Positions 34,569 to 46,086 of a stretch of 64,000 nucleotides of DNA are shown here, in pieces. Numbering within the stretch: the first letter of the stretch is position 1; every line of letters begins with the position of its first letter. The stretch covers positions 1 to 64,000 of the forward strand of contig CAVTAI010000009.1 of the NCBI GenBank assembly GCA_963732655.1. The letters run 5' to 3'. Below the pieces are notes generated by a model, which ran no database searches, had not been told where the DNA came from, and worked only from the letters and a program-made list of their open reading frames with translations. The position numbers and the translations under genes are program-made. The DNA comes from CAVTWS01 sp963732655. Its GTDB lineage: Bacteria; Actinomycetota; Acidimicrobiia; Acidimicrobiales; SHLQ01.

Positions 34569-36280
34569 GTGGAGGAGACCGACGTCGTGGTCATCGGCAG
34601 CGGGTTCGGTGGCAGTGTGGCCGCCCTCCGGCTGAGCGAGAAGGGCTACCGGGTCACCGTGCTCGAGGCCGGGCCCCGCCGAGGGCCCGATGACATGCCG
34701 GTCACCAGGTGGGACCTCCGACGCTTCATCTGGGCGCCCCGGCTCGGCCTGCGGGGCATCCAGCGCATCAGCCTGCTGCGTGACGTGATGATCCTCTCGG
34801 CAGCCGGCGTGGGCGGGGGTTCCCTGAACTACGCCAACACGCTCTACGTGCCACCCGAGTCGTTCTTCGCCGATCCACAATGGGCCGGCATCACGGACTG
34901 GGAAACCGAGCTCGCATCCCACTACGACCAGGCTCGCCGCATGCTCGGCGCCACGACCGCGCACGACAACACGCGCGCCGACGACCTGATCCGCCAGCTC
35001 GCAACTGAGATGGGGGTCGCTGAGAGCTACCACCCGACCGATGTCGGCGTGTACTACGGCTCGCCCGGCGTGACGGTGCCGGATCCGTTCTTCGGCGGGG
35101 CCGGGCCCAGCCGCACCGGATGCCTCGAATGTGGCGCGTGCATGACCGGATGCCGGCACGGAGCGAAGAACACCCTCCTCATGAACTACCTGCACCTGGC
35201 CGAACGCGCCGGGGCGCGCATCGAACCAGATCGTCAGGTGATCGACGTGATCGGCGACGGCGCGACGTGGACCGTCGTCGCGCGCGATCCCCTCCCATCG
35301 CGCCGCCGCCGCCACACCTACCGCGCCAATCACGTGATCTTCGCCGCTGGCGCCCTCGGCACTCAGCGACTGCTGCACCAACTGCGCGACACCGGTCGGC
35401 TGTCCGCCCTGAGCGCCCGCCTCGGTTACCTCAGCCGAACCAACTCCGAGGCCATCGTCGGCGCGGTGGCGCATCGGGCGGACCCGGGTCTCGCTCACGG
35501 CGTCGCCATCACGTCGTCGTTCCACCCCGACGCGACGACCCACATCGAACCGGTGCGGTATGGCCCGGGCTCGAACGCCATGGGTCTGCTGTCGACGCTG
35601 ATGGTCGACGGCGGAGGTCGACTGCCTCGACCCGTCCGCTTCGCTGCGACCGTGCTCCGGCACCCGATCCGATTCGCCCGTTCCCTCTCGGTCCGCGCTG
35701 GTCCGAGCGGGCGGTCATCCTGCTGGTGATGCAGACGGTGGACAACTCGCTGCGTGTCGTCCGCCGACGTGGGGTCTTCGGCGCCCGCCTCACGACGGCG
35801 CCCGGTCACGGCGAGCCGAATCCCACCTACATCCCGGTGGCCAACGCCGCCGCCCGCCGGGCCGCACGCCTGCTCGGAGGCGAACCGATGTCGAGCCTCA
35901 ACGAGGCCGTCCTCGACATCCCGATGACCGCCCACTTCATCGGCGGCTGCCCCATCGGCGCCACCGCGGAGACCGGCGTGGTCGATCCCTGGCATCGCCT
36001 GTTCGGCCTCGCAGGGCTGCACATCGCCGACGGTTCGGTCGTCCCGGCCAACCTCGGTGTCAACCCGTCGCTCACGATCACCGCCCTCGCCGAGCGGGCC
36101 ATGGCGGTGTGGCCCAACCGAGGTGATCCCGATCCCCGCCCGCCGCTCGGTGAGCCGTACCGCCACGTTGCGCGCCAGTGGCCGCGCCACCTTGCGGTGC
36201 CCGAAGGTGCAGCCGGAGCACTGGCGGAGGTGAGCGTCGACGCTCCACGTCGTGTCGGCGGACCAGAATCTGGGGCATGA
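34569..36280 (+). CDS. GMC/cholesterol-oxidase-like FAD oxidoreductase (one frame break)
   Basis: About 570 residues. FAD site VVVIGSGFGGSVAALRLSEKGYRVTVLEAG, ILSAAGVGGGSLNYANTLYVPP, then a four-Cys segment TGCLECGACMTGCRHGAKNTLLMNYLHLAE seen in the cholesterol oxidase-like actinobacterial group, and ANHVIFAAGALGTQRLLH. The frame changes near 35698. The continuation WSERAVILLVMQTVDNSLRV, ARLTTAPGHGEPNPTYIPVANAAARR, DIPMTAHFIGGCPIGATAETGVVDPWHRLFGLAGLHIADGSVVPANLGVNPSLTITALAERAM contains the catalytic His/Asn C-terminal region. Likely oxidises a sterol, terpenoid or other alcohol. GTG 34569 keeps the dinucleotide fold at the N-terminus. Confidence 0.9.
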
Positions 36281-36338
36281 CGCCCAGCACTCCACTACCC
36301 CGCCCCATCGCGCCATCCTCCGGGCGACACGAGCCCAC

Positions 36339-37605
36339 ATGAGCGGGATCTGGTTCCAGCTGGCGCTCATCCTCGGCCTGATACTCGTCAACGCAGTCCT
36401 CGCCGGTTCGGAGATGGCCCTGGTGTCGTTGCGCGATGCGCAGCTCACCCGGCTCTCGGCTCGAGGCGGCGCCGGGCGCACGCTGCACGAGCTCACCCGT
36501 GACCCGACTCGCTTCCTCGCCACCATCCAGGTCGGCATCACCGTGGCCGGATTCATGGCATCCGCCTCCGCCGCGGTGTCGCTGGCCGAACCGATCGAGG
36601 GGCACCTCAGCTTCCTCGACGGAGCCGCTGGTGCCGTGTCGATCGTGCTGGTGACGATCGCCCTGTCGTACGTCACGCTCGTGCTCGGCGAGCTCGCGCC
36701 CAAGCGCATCGCCATGCAGCGCGCCGAGGGCTGGGCGCTCTTGGTGGCCCGACCGTTGAGCGGGCTCGCGGTGGCTACTCGACCGGTGGTGTGGGCGCTC
36801 TCGCGTTCCACCGACGTCGTCGTCCGCCTCCTCGGCGCCGACCCTCACCACGGCGGCACCGATGTAACGGAGGAGGAGCTACGGGACATGGTGGCCACCC
36901 AGGTCACCTTCTCGACCGAACAGCGAGCCATCATCGACGGCGCCTTCGAGATCGCCCGCCGCACCTTGCGCGAGGTCCTGAGGCCGCGCACCGCAGTGTT
37001 CACCCTCGACAGCTCGCTTCCCGTCGCCGACGCACGTCGCACCCTCGCCACGTCGGGCCACTCCCGCGCCCCTGTGTGCGACGGCGGCGAGCTCGACGAT
37101 GTCGTCGGTGTGGTTCATCTGCCGCGACCTCCTGGACGACGTGGCGGGGGAGAATCTGGCCTCTCGGGCCACGCCCGGCACCGTGTTCCCCGAGTCGGCG
37201 CACGTGCTCGACGTCCTCCGCGCCATGCAGGTCTCGCGTGTTCAGTTGGCGATCGTGGTGAACGAGCACGGCGGCGCCGAGGGCCTCGTCACGGTCGAGG
37301 ATCTGGTCGAGGAGCTCGTCGGCGAGATCTACGACGAGACGGACCGCGACATCGTGCAGGTCCAACGGCACGAGGATGGCAGCTTCGTGCTGCCAGGCCG
37401 GTTCCCGATCCACGACCTGCCCGACATCGGCATCGAAGTCCCTCAAGGCGCGTATTCGACGGTGGCGGGACTCGTCCTGGCCCTGCTCCAGCGCGTGCCC
37501 GAGGCACCCGGCGACACCGTCGCGGTGGCCGGCTGGGAGCTCACCGTCACCGGGGTCGAGGAGCGCCGACTCACGGAGATCCGCGTCCGCCCGCAGCACG
37601 AATAG
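36339..37605 (+). CDS. CNNM/CorC-type membrane protein with CBS pair (one frame break)
   Basis: About 421 residues. DUF21 membrane domain: LALILGLILVNAVLAGSEMALVSLRDAQLTRLS, FLATIQVGITVAGFMASASAAVSLAEPI, VSIVLVTIALSYVTLVLGELAPKRIAMQRAE. The CBS-pair region is EEELRDMVATQVTFSTEQRAIIDGAFEIARRTLREVLRPRTAVFTLDSS, breaking near 37122 where an extra C turns VVHLRDLL into VVHLPRPP. The next frame gives CRDLLDDVAGENLASRATPGTVFPESAHVLDVLRAMQVSRVQLAIVVNEHGGAEGLVTVEDLVEELVGEIYDETD and the C-terminal CorC_HlyC domain. Members of this family transport or sense Mg2+ and other divalent metals. ATG 36339. Confidence 0.9.
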
Positions 37606-37681
37606 TCGGCGAGAGATGCGTACCGGCCGCCGGTGCGGGACAATCATGGCGGAGACCAACACGGTGGTACTGGAGGGACCG

Positions 37682-39193
37682 ATGCAGCAGCTCAGCGGAC
37701 TCGACGCCAGCTTCCTGGCGGTCGAGTCCGGCTCGCTCCTCGGTCACGTGACAGGCGTCTTGCTCCTCGATCCGTCGACCACTTCGGTCCCGTTGACGAT
37801 CGAGCGTCTCCGTGCCCACATCGACGCCCGGACGGTGGGCGTCGCCCCGCTGCGACGGCGGGTGGTCGAGGTGCCGTTCGGGCTCGATCGGCCGTGGTGG
37901 ATCGACGTCGACGAACTCGATCTCGACTACCACATCAAGAGCGTCGTCGTGCCCGCGCCAGGCGGCCGCGACGAGCTCGCGGACCTGGCCGGCCAGTTCC
38001 ACAGCGTTCCGCTCGACCGGTCTCGCCCCCTGTGGGAGCTCTGGCTCGCCGAAGGACTGGCCGACGGATGTCTGGCCATGATCACCAAGGTGCACCATGC
38101 CGCCATCGACGGATTGTCGGGCGTCGAGATCCTCGGTGCGCTCGTCGACCTCGATGCCGAGGGCCTGATCCCGGCCCTCCCCAACCGTCGTGAGGCACCG
38201 ACCGACCGCCGGACCGAACCCCCGTCGGCCGCGTGGCTGCTCAGCCGAGCCGGGCTGAACCTGGCTCGATCCCCGATCCGTGCCGTCGACATGGCGCGGC
38301 AGGTGGCTCGGTCGCTCCCCGCGCTCCGTCCGCTGCTCGGCTCGCGAGGCCCGGCGGCGACGGGTCAGGAATCGTTGATCGACCTGATCCGCCAACCGGC
38401 GTTCACCCCGCCGAGTGTGGCGTTCAACGACGTCATCGGCCCCCATCGGAGCTTCACGTACGCATCCATCGATCTCGGCGAGGTCAAGAGGATCAAGGCG
38501 GCGGCCGGGGTCACGGTCAACGACGTCACTCTGGCGGTGGCGGCCGGTGCGTTGCGACTCTGGCTGGTCGACCACGGCGGCATTCCCGACCGCCCCCTCA
38601 CCGCGGCCATTCCCGTGTCGACCCGCAGCCCGGACCACGATGGGGCATTGGGTAACCACATCTCGATCATGGTCACCACCCTGGCCACCCACATCGACGA
38701 CCCCGCGGCACGCCTCGCCGCCATCGCCGAGGGCACGAAGCTGGCCAAGACCCAGCACGGTGCGCTTCCGGCGAGCATCCTCACCGACATCACCCAGGTC
38801 GCGCCGCCGGCGGTGCTCGGCGCCGCCACCCGCCTGATCAGCAGCCTCCGGCTCGGCGCGGCCGCGCCGCTGGTCAACGTCGTGGTGTCGAACGTGCCCG
38901 GCCCACCGGTCGACCTCTACCTGGCCGGCACGCTCATCCGCCACCACTATCCCCTCTCGGCGATCATCGACGGTGCCGGGCTCAACATCACGGTCATGTC
39001 GGTCGGCGATCATCTCGATGTCGGCATCGTGTCCGACGGCGTACTCGTCGCCGACCAGTGGTCGCTGGCCGACGCGGTGCCCGTGGCCCTCGCCGAGCTC
39101 ACCGCAGTGACGAGACCGGCCAAGAAGCGAGCAGCCACCAGATCAGGAGCGAAGAAGGCCGCACCCGGAGCGACGAAACGGTCCCGTCCGTGA
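37682..39193 (+). CDS. Wax ester synthase/diacylglycerol acyltransferase (WS/DGAT)
   Basis: 503 residues. The acyltransferase active site HHxxxDG is KVHHAAIDGLSGVEILG. Other WS/DGAT blocks: MQQLSGLDASFLAVES, PLWELWLAEGLADG, GVTVNDVTLAVAAGALRLWL, LGNHISIMVTTL, LVNVVVSNVPGPPVDLYLAG, LNITVMSVGDHLDVGIVSD. The enzyme acylates diacylglycerol or fatty alcohols to make storage triacylglycerol or wax esters. The C-terminal KKRAATRSGAKKAAPGATKRSRP is a basic tail. ATG 37682 is chosen for its GGAGGGACC site. The stop overlaps the next start (GTGA), coupling it to the glutamate dehydrogenase. Confidence 0.93.
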   Translation: MQQLSGLDASFLAVESGSLLGHVTGVLLLDPSTTSVPLTIERLRAHIDARTVGVAPLRRRVVEVPFGLDRPWWIDVDELDLDYHIKSVVVPAPGGRDELADLAGQFHSVPLDRSRPLWELWLAEGLADGCLAMITKVHHAAIDGLSGVEILGALVDLDAEGLIPALPNRREAPTDRRTEPPSAAWLLSRAGLNLARSPIRAVDMARQVARSLPALRPLLGSRGPAATGQESLIDLIRQPAFTPPSVAFNDVIGPHRSFTYASIDLGEVKRIKAAAGVTVNDVTLAVAAGALRLWLVDHGGIPDRPLTAAIPVSTRSPDHDGALGNHISIMVTTLATHIDDPAARLAAIAEGTKLAKTQHGALPASILTDITQVAPPAVLGAATRLISSLRLGAAAPLVNVVVSNVPGPPVDLYLAGTLIRHHYPLSAIIDGAGLNITVMSVGDHLDVGIVSDGVLVADQWSLADAVPVALAELTAVTRPAKKRAATRSGAKKAAPGATKRSRP

Positions 39194-42100
39194 GCGCCAC
39201 CACCGGGCATGAGCCCATCGCGCTGATCCATGAGCTCGTCCAACTGGCTCGGGAGGAGATCACCCCCGCGGCGGAGGCGGTCGATGTCGGCCTCTTCGTC
39301 AGCGCCTACTTCGCCGATCTCGATCCCAACGACCTGGAGCACCGCACCCCCGAGTCGCTCGTGGCTCTCGCCCTCGACCATCTTCGCCTCGGTCGTTCGC
39401 GCCCCGACGGCGAACCCAATGTCAACGTCTACGTGCCGACGATCGTGTCGCACGGATGGTCCTCTCCCCACACCGCAGTCCAAGTCGTCAGCGACGACAT
39501 GTCGTTCATCGTGAGTTCGCTGCTGGCGTTGTTCGAACGCCGCAACCTCTCGGTGCACCTGCTGCTCCACCCCGTGCTCGCCGTTGAACGCACCGATGGC
39601 CGACTGACGAGGGTGCTCGGCGAGTCGACCGCGGCAGACGACGGGGGCAACGAATCGTGGGTGCACATCGAGATCGACCGCGTGACCGATGAACTCACGC
39701 TCAACGCCCTCGCCGACGAGGTGCATCGGGTGCTGCGCGACGTCCGGGACGCGGTGGACGACGGCCCGGCCATGATCCAGCGGGCTCAGGACCTGGCGCG
39801 GCGAACTCGGGTCGACCGAGGCCCCCGACAGCTATCAGCTGGGCGAACATGCGGCGTTGCTCGAATGGATGGCCAACGGGAACTTCGTGTTCCTCGGCTA
39901 CCGGGAGTACGACGTCGAGTACCCGAATGGGCACGACACCGATCCCGCCGATGCCCACCTCGTGTCCCGCGACGGAACCGGATTGGGGCTGCTGCGCGAC
40001 GCGGCTCCGCAACGTCGGCGGCTCGGAGACCTCGGCCCCCAGTTGGCGCAACGGGCTGTGTCGCCCGTGCCGTTCGTCAACCTCACCAAGACGAACCAGC
40101 CCTCGACGGTGCACCGCAACCTGCGGATGGACTACGTCGGGGTCAAAGACGTCGACCTCGACGGCCGCGTGCTCGGCGAACGTCGTTTCCTCGGTCTATG
40201 GACGGCGAGCGCCTACACCCGCAGCGCCCTCGACATCCCGGTCCTACGGTCGAAGGTCGCCGAGGTGCTCGCCCGCAGCGGAGCGGTGCCGCTCTCCCAC
40301 CAAGCGAACCAGCTGATCAACATCCTCGAGCGCTACCCGCGCGATGAGCTCTTCCAGATCCGCGTCGACGATCTCTACGAACACGCCCGCGGCATCCTCG
40401 CCGTGAACGAACGCCGGATCGTCCGCCTGTTCGTCCGCCCGGACGACTACGGCCGGTTTTGGTCCGCCCTCGTCTTCGTGCCCCGGGATCGGTTCGACAC
40501 CGCCACCCGGCTGCGGATCCAGGAGTTGCTGCAGGACGTCTTCGGCGCCGATCGACTCACCTTCACGACCCAGATCGACGACTCCGCCCTCGCCCGCCTT
40601 CATGTCACCTTGTACACGCCGGGTCGTTCGGTGCCGCCGGTCGACATCGAGGCGCTCGAACGCCGAATCGCCAGACTCACCCGCTCCTGGTCCGACGATC
40701 TCCAGATGGCGCTGGTCGAGGGCGGCGGCGAAGACCGCGGCCTGGCCCGACACCAGCGCTGGTCCCGGGCGTTCCCGGCCGCCTACCAGGAGGACATCAG
40801 CCCCGCTGCTGCGGTCCGCGACATCGCCCGCGTCGAAGGCCTGAACGACGACGACATCGACGTCGAGCTCTACCACCCGCGCGACACCGGCCCCGAGATC
40901 GTGCGGCTCAAGGTGTTCCGGTCGGGCTCGGCCATCCACCTCTCCGACGTCCTCCCGATCCTGCGAGACCACGGGGTCACCGTGCTCGACGAGCGCCCCT
41001 ACCGGTTGCGGGACATCACCCGATCGATGTGGATCTACGACTTCGGCCTGGCCCTGCCCGAGGCGGTCGCTTCGCAGTCGTCCAACCCGTCCTTCGGAGC
41101 CCGTTTCGAACAGAGCTTCCTCGCCGCGTGGAGGGGTGAGACCGAGAGCGACGGACTCAACCGCCTGGTCATCGAGGCCGGGCTCGACCACCGCCAGGTG
41201 CTCGTGGCCCGAGCGCTGCGCCGGTTCATGCACCAACTCGGCGTCCGGTACAGCGACGCCTACTTCGAGCAGACGTTGGTCGGCCACGCAGCGCTCGTAC
41301 AGCTCGCAGTCGAGCTCTTCCGCGCCCGCTTCGATCCCACCGCTGCCGATCCCGAACGCGAACGCCAACTCGACGCGCAGATCGATCGTGAGCTCGCCAG
41401 CATCGTCGGCCTCGACGCCGACCGCATCCTCCAGGGGTTCCGCAACCTCATCCGGGCCACGGTGCGCACGAACTTCTATCAGCAGGCCGACGGTGGGCGG
41501 ACGCCGCCCTGTGTGGCGTTCAAGATCGATCCGGGCCGCATCACGGACATGCCCCTGCCCCGACCCGCCCACGAGATCTTCGTCTACGCACCTCGCGTCG
41601 AGGGCGTGCACCTCCGGATGGGCGCGGTGGCTCGGGGCGGCATCCGGTGGTCCGACCGCCGGGAGGATTTCCGCACCGAGATCCTCGGCCTCATGAAGGC
41701 CCAGAACGTGAAGAACGCCGTGATCGTGCCCGTCGGCGCCAAAGGCGGATTCGTGCTCAAGCGGCCGCCCGCCGATCCCGCCGGCCTCCGGGCCGAGGTC
41801 AAAGCCTGCTATCAGATGTTCATCGGAGCCCTGCTCGACGTAACGGACAACCTGGTCGAGGGCGCCGTCGTGCCCCCGCCGGGCCTCATCCGCCACGATC
41901 GTGACGATCCGTACCTCGTGGTGGCAGCGGACAAGGGCACCGCCAGCTTCAGCGACACCGCCAACGAGATCTCGATGGCCCGGGGCTACTGGCTCGGCGA
42001 CGCGTTCGCGTCCGGCGGCTCGACCGGGTACGACCACAAGGGGATGGGGATCACGGCCCGGGGGGCGTGGGAATCCGTCACCCGGCACCTGCGCGAGCTC

Positions 42101-44062
42101 GGCGTCGATCCCGCCCAGGATCAGTTCAGCGTGGTCGGCATCGGCGACATGAGTGGAGACGTCTTCGGCAACGGGATGCTGCTGTCGGATCGGATTCGCC
42201 TGGTCGCCGCGTTCGACCATCGCCACATCTTCGTCGACCCCGTTCCCGATCCGAGTGTCTCGTTCGACGAGCGGCAGCGTCTCTTCGACCTGCCCACCTC
42301 CTCGTGGGCCGATTACGACCCCGCGCGCCTGTCTCCCGGGGGCGGCGTGTTCGACCGCACCGTCAAGGCGATCGTCGTCACCCCCGAGATGCGTGAGGTG
42401 CTGCGCATCACCGCCGAGTCGCTCACACCGCCGCAACTCATCTCGGCGATCCTGTGCTCGCCTGTCGATCTGCTCTGGAACGGCGGAATCGGCACCTATG
42501 TGAAAGCCAGGTCCGAGGGCCACGACGACGTCGGAGACCGCGCCAACGACGGTGTGCGCGTCGATGGCGGCGACCTGCGGTGCCGGGTGGTCGGTGAGGG
42601 TGGCAACCTCGGGTTCACCCAGCTCGGTCGGGTCGAATTCGCCATGACCGGCGGCCGCATCAACACGGACTTCATCGACAACTCCGGAGGAGTCGACTGC
42701 TCCGATCACGAAGTGAATCTGAAGGTGCTCCTCGATCGTGAGGTCGCCATCGGCGAGCTCACCGTCAAACATCGCAACGAGCTCCTGGCCACCATGACCG
42801 ATGAGGTTGCCGGTCTCGTGCTCGAGGACAACGCGGCCCAATCCCTGGCGCTGTCCCTGGCGCGGATCCAGGCCCCTCGGATGGTCGACGTTCACGTGCG
42901 CCAGCTGGCCTGGCTGGAACGGGTCGCCGGGCTCAACCGGGACCTCGAAGGGTTCCCGTCCGACGAATCTCTCATGGCCCGCCGCGCCGAGGGCCGTGGA
43001 CTGACCCAACCCGAACTCGCCGTCCTCCTCGCCTACACCAAGAACGCCCTCACCGAGGCGGTCCTCGACAGCACCTTGCCCGACGACCCAGCCTTCGATG
43101 ACGAGCTGCTCGCCTACTTCCCCGCCGCCGTGCGAGAACGGTTCGGCCGATCGGCGACCGAGCATCCGCTGCGCCGGGAACTCATCGCCACCATCGTCGT
43201 CAACGATCTCGTCAACCGTTCCGGCATGTCGATGGCCGTTCGTCTCGCCGAGGAGACCTCCGCCCCCTTCGACGAGATCATCAAGGCATTCCTGGTGGCC
43301 TGGAAGGCCCTCGACCTCGACCGCCATCGTGATGAGCTCCTCGCCGCCGAGGACACCCTCCCCGCCGAAGCCGTCCTCGCCGCCCACCTCGAGATCAAGC
43401 AACTCGGCGAGCGGGGTACGCGCTGGGTGCTCCGCAACCGGCGATTCCCGATCGATGTGGACCGCACGGTCGACCAGCTGGCTTCGGGGGTGGCGACGAT
43501 CCGTGGCCGCCTGCCCGATTGGCTCCCACCGGTGGATCGAACGGAACAGGAGGAGATCCACGCTCGCCTGACCGCCACCGGCGTCCCCGACGCATTGGCG
43601 ACGGAGATGGCCGAGCTGTCGATCCTGTACACGACGCTCGACATCGTCGATGTGAGCGTCGACGTGGACCGACCGCTCGATTCGGTTGCCCGATCGTACT
43701 TCGCCCTCGACGACGACTTGCAGTTGGCCCCGTTGCGCCGTTGGATCCTCGCCCTTCCCCGGCTCGACCGGTGGAGCGCGAACGCCCGCTCGGCGCTCCG
43801 CGACGACCTCCTCCGCGCCCATGCCGACCTGGTGGCCAGCATCTTGCGCGAGAGCCCGGCCACGGGCGGCGACGACAGCGCCGTCGAAGCCCCGTTCCGG
43901 GTGGCCGCCTGGTTGATCCGTCACACCCCCGCCGTCGATCGCTGGAGACGCGTCATGTCGGACCTCCGCGAGGTCGTGGCGCCGGACATCAACCACCTCT
44001 CGGTCGCCGTCCGGGAGTTGCGCAACCTGATCCACCAAGTCGCCGGGAGCACCCGACAGTGA
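39190..44062 (+). CDS. gdh: Large NAD-specific glutamate dehydrogenase (L-GDH, one frame break)
   Basis: About 1,623 residues, the normal size of the 180-kDa family. The N-terminal part (VSATTGHEPIALIHELVQLAREE to AQDLARRTRV) is in one frame. Near 39800-39825, at a CCCCC run, it moves to the frame EAPDSYQLGEHAALLEWMANGNFVFLGYREYD. The catalytic core has RGGIRWSDRREDFRTEILGLMKAQNVKNAVIVPVGAKGGFVLK (catalytic Lys) and PYLVVAADKGTASFSDTANEIS, GYDHKGMGITARGAWESVTRHL, VVGIGDMSGDVFGNGMLLS (dinucleotide domain), and GGIGTYVKA. C-terminal LGLTQPELAVLLAYTK-like (GRGLTQPELAVLLAYTKNAL) motif is present. It catalyses glutamate to 2-oxoglutarate plus ammonia, in catabolism. GTG start overlaps the WS/DGAT stop; its own stop overlaps the VOC start. 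Confidence 0.95.
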
Positions 44063-44490
44063 CGAACGCACGAGTCAACCATCTGGGCCACGCCGTCGCC
44101 GACCTCGAACGAGCCGAGCGGTTCTGGACCGAGGCGTTCGGGTTCCGCCGGGTTCTCAAGCTCGATCCCCCCGACGACAGCACCGCTCCCCTGCTCGGCC
44201 TCGAACCTCCGCTGGACCTGCGCGCCGTTTATCTCGAGTGCGACGGGTTGGTCCTCGAGTTGCTGCACTACCGGGGACGTTCCCTCACGAGCAGCACGCG
44301 CACGATGGCCGACCAGGGGTTCACCCACCTGTCGCTCACCGTCGACGACCTCGAGGACTGCCTCGAACGCGTGCGGCGCCTCGGTGGCGAGGTCATCGGG
44401 TCCAGCCGCCTCGGCGACGTGGCGATTATGGTGCGGGACCCGGACGGCCAGCTCGTCGAGATCCTGACCCGGTGGGTCAAGCCGTCCTGA
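44059..44490 (+). CDS. VOC/glyoxalase-family protein
   Basis: 143 residues, paired beta-alpha-beta-beta-beta modules: RVNHLGHAVADLERAERFWTEAFGFRRVLKL, VYLECDGLVLELLHY, QGFTHLSLTVDDLEDCLERVRRLGGEVIG, IMVRDPDGQLVEILTRW. Putative metal ligands His, Glu, His and Glu occur at the four usual positions. Close to methylmalonyl-CoA epimerase or glyoxalase I-like members; the true reaction is unknown. GTGA overlap with the glutamate dehydrogenase makes it the third gene of that operon. Confidence 0.87.
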   Translation: MTNARVNHLGHAVADLERAERFWTEAFGFRRVLKLDPPDDSTAPLLGLEPPLDLRAVYLECDGLVLELLHYRGRSLTSSTRTMADQGFTHLSLTVDDLEDCLERVRRLGGEVIGSSRLGDVAIMVRDPDGQLVEILTRWVKPS

Positions 44491-44527
44491 CCATCACACA
44501 GTCCTGACCACCAGGGGGAGTATCACG

Positions 44528-46013
44528 ATGGACCGACGACATTTCCTGCGCTCAGCGATAGCGGGCGCCGGAGCGGGAGCCGTCCTGCCATCGTTGAACA
44601 TGGTCCAGGCCCACGCGCAGGTCGCTCCTGGCGTCCCCGGTGACAGCCCGTACGGTCCGCTGTCGACCACACCAGACGAGAACGGCTTGCTCCTCCCCGA
44701 CGGGTTCACGTCACGCGTCGTGGCCATCGCCGGGGAGCCGGTCGGCTCGACCAGCTATCCGTGGCACCTGTTCCCCGATGGCGCGGCCACCTTCGATGAC
44801 GGAGCGGGCGGGTGGTACTACGCCTGCAACAGCGAGGTCTTCGACTTCCTGACTCCCGATGCCGGCGGCGTCTCGGCCATCCACTTCGGCCGCGACGGTG
44901 AGATCCTCGACGCCTACCGCATCCTCGAAGGCTCCAACTCCAACTGCGCCGGCGGGCCGACTCCTTGGGGCACGTGGCTGAGCTGTGAGGAGAATTTCGG
45001 CGAGGCCGGCCGCGTCTTCGAATGCGACCCCACGGGGACCGAGGCCGCGATCGCCCACGAGGCGATGGGACGGTGGGCTCACGAAGCCGTCGCGGTGGAT
45101 CCGGACGACGAGATGCTGTACCTGACCCAGGATCACCCGGAAGGCCTGCTGTACCGATTCACTCCGGACGCCTATCCGGATCTCAGCGCTGGTTCCCTCG
45201 AAGCGTGCCTCGTGGCCGACGACGGATCGGTGACCTGGGCGCGCGGTCGCCGATCCGTCCGGCACGACGGCTCCGACCCGCACCCAGGTCCCCGGCGCAA
45301 AGGTCTTCCCGGGCAACGAGGGCATCTGGTACCACGCCGGCTGGATCTACTTCACCACCAAGGTCGACCACTCGGTCCACGGCATCGATCTGCGGTCGCA
45401 GACGTACCAACTCATCTGGCGGGGAGATCCGGACGGGCTCGGCATCGACGGTGCCGTGCTGTCGGGGGTCGACAACATCACCGTCGACGCCGGCTCGGGC
45501 GATCTCATCGTCGCCGAGGACGGCGGCAACATGGAGCTCGTCGTCATCACGCCGGACGGCGTTGTCGCCCCGTTCCTCCGGGTCGAGGGCCAGGAGGCGT
45601 CCGAGGTCACCGGTCCTGTCTTCACCCCGAGACGGGATCGTCTGTACTTCTCCTCGCAGCGCGGACCGGCGCTCCAGACCGTGCGCGAGATCGTGCCCGG
45701 CATCGACTCCGACGACCTCGGTGCCGGCGTCACCTACGAGATCACCGGCCCGTTCCGGGGTCGGGTCGAGGAGTCGGCCCCGACCACGACCATCGAGCCC
45801 GCCGCCGAAGAAACCACCACCACCATCCCTGCCCCCACATCGACCCTCCAAGCGGCCCAGGACGCCCAGGCGGCGCCCGCCGAGGTGTCGGACAGCGATG
45901 ACTCCGACGACGGCATCGGCCTCGTGCCCCTCGCGGTCGGTGGTGTGGTCGCCGTGGCCGCAATCGGTGCCATCGTGGCGATCCGGCGACGCTCCGCCAC
46001 CCCGCACGACTGA
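44528..46013 (+). CDS. Tat-exported PhoX/DUF839-like protein with C-terminal membrane anchor (one frame break)
   Basis: About 494 residues. Tat signal MDRRHFLRSAIAGAGAGAVLP with a twin Arg. The propeller-like body contains GTWLSCEENFGEAGRVFECDPTGTE, RWAHEAVAVDPDDEMLYLTQDHPEGLLYRFTPDAY, then a frame break near 45243 (GCGCGCGG). It continues ADPSGTTAPTRTQVPGAKVFPGNEGIWYHAGWIYFTTKVDHSVHGIDLRSQTYQLIW and VDNITVDAGSGDLIVAEDGGNMELVVITPDG. The CEEN and WAHEAVAVDP motifs fit DUF839/PhoX, which includes calcium-dependent phosphatases. A Thr/Pro-rich stretch (TTTIEPAAEETTTTIPAPTS) leads to a final helix GLVPLAVGGVVAVAAIGAIVAIRRR. Whether the phosphatase site is intact is not judged. ATG 44528 has GGGGGAG upstream. 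Confidence 0.87.
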
Positions 46014-46086
46014 CGCTCTCACCGGGCGGCCACGGCATGGGCCAAACGGGCTAAAGGAATTCGCGACGTCGGCCGAAACCAGAGTC

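Noticed and set aside
36339..44062. Programmed ribosomal frameshifting in CorC-like and glutamate dehydrogenase genes
   Set aside because: No slippery heptamer or downstream pseudoknot is evident, and the shifts are of the same kind as elsewhere in the window.
40244..44071. A 1,275-residue open frame opposite the glutamate dehydrogenase
   Set aside because: It is the antisense shadow of a strongly conserved gene. High GC creates long open frames in reverse, and the translation has low-complexity Asp/Glu/Gly/His composition with no motifs.
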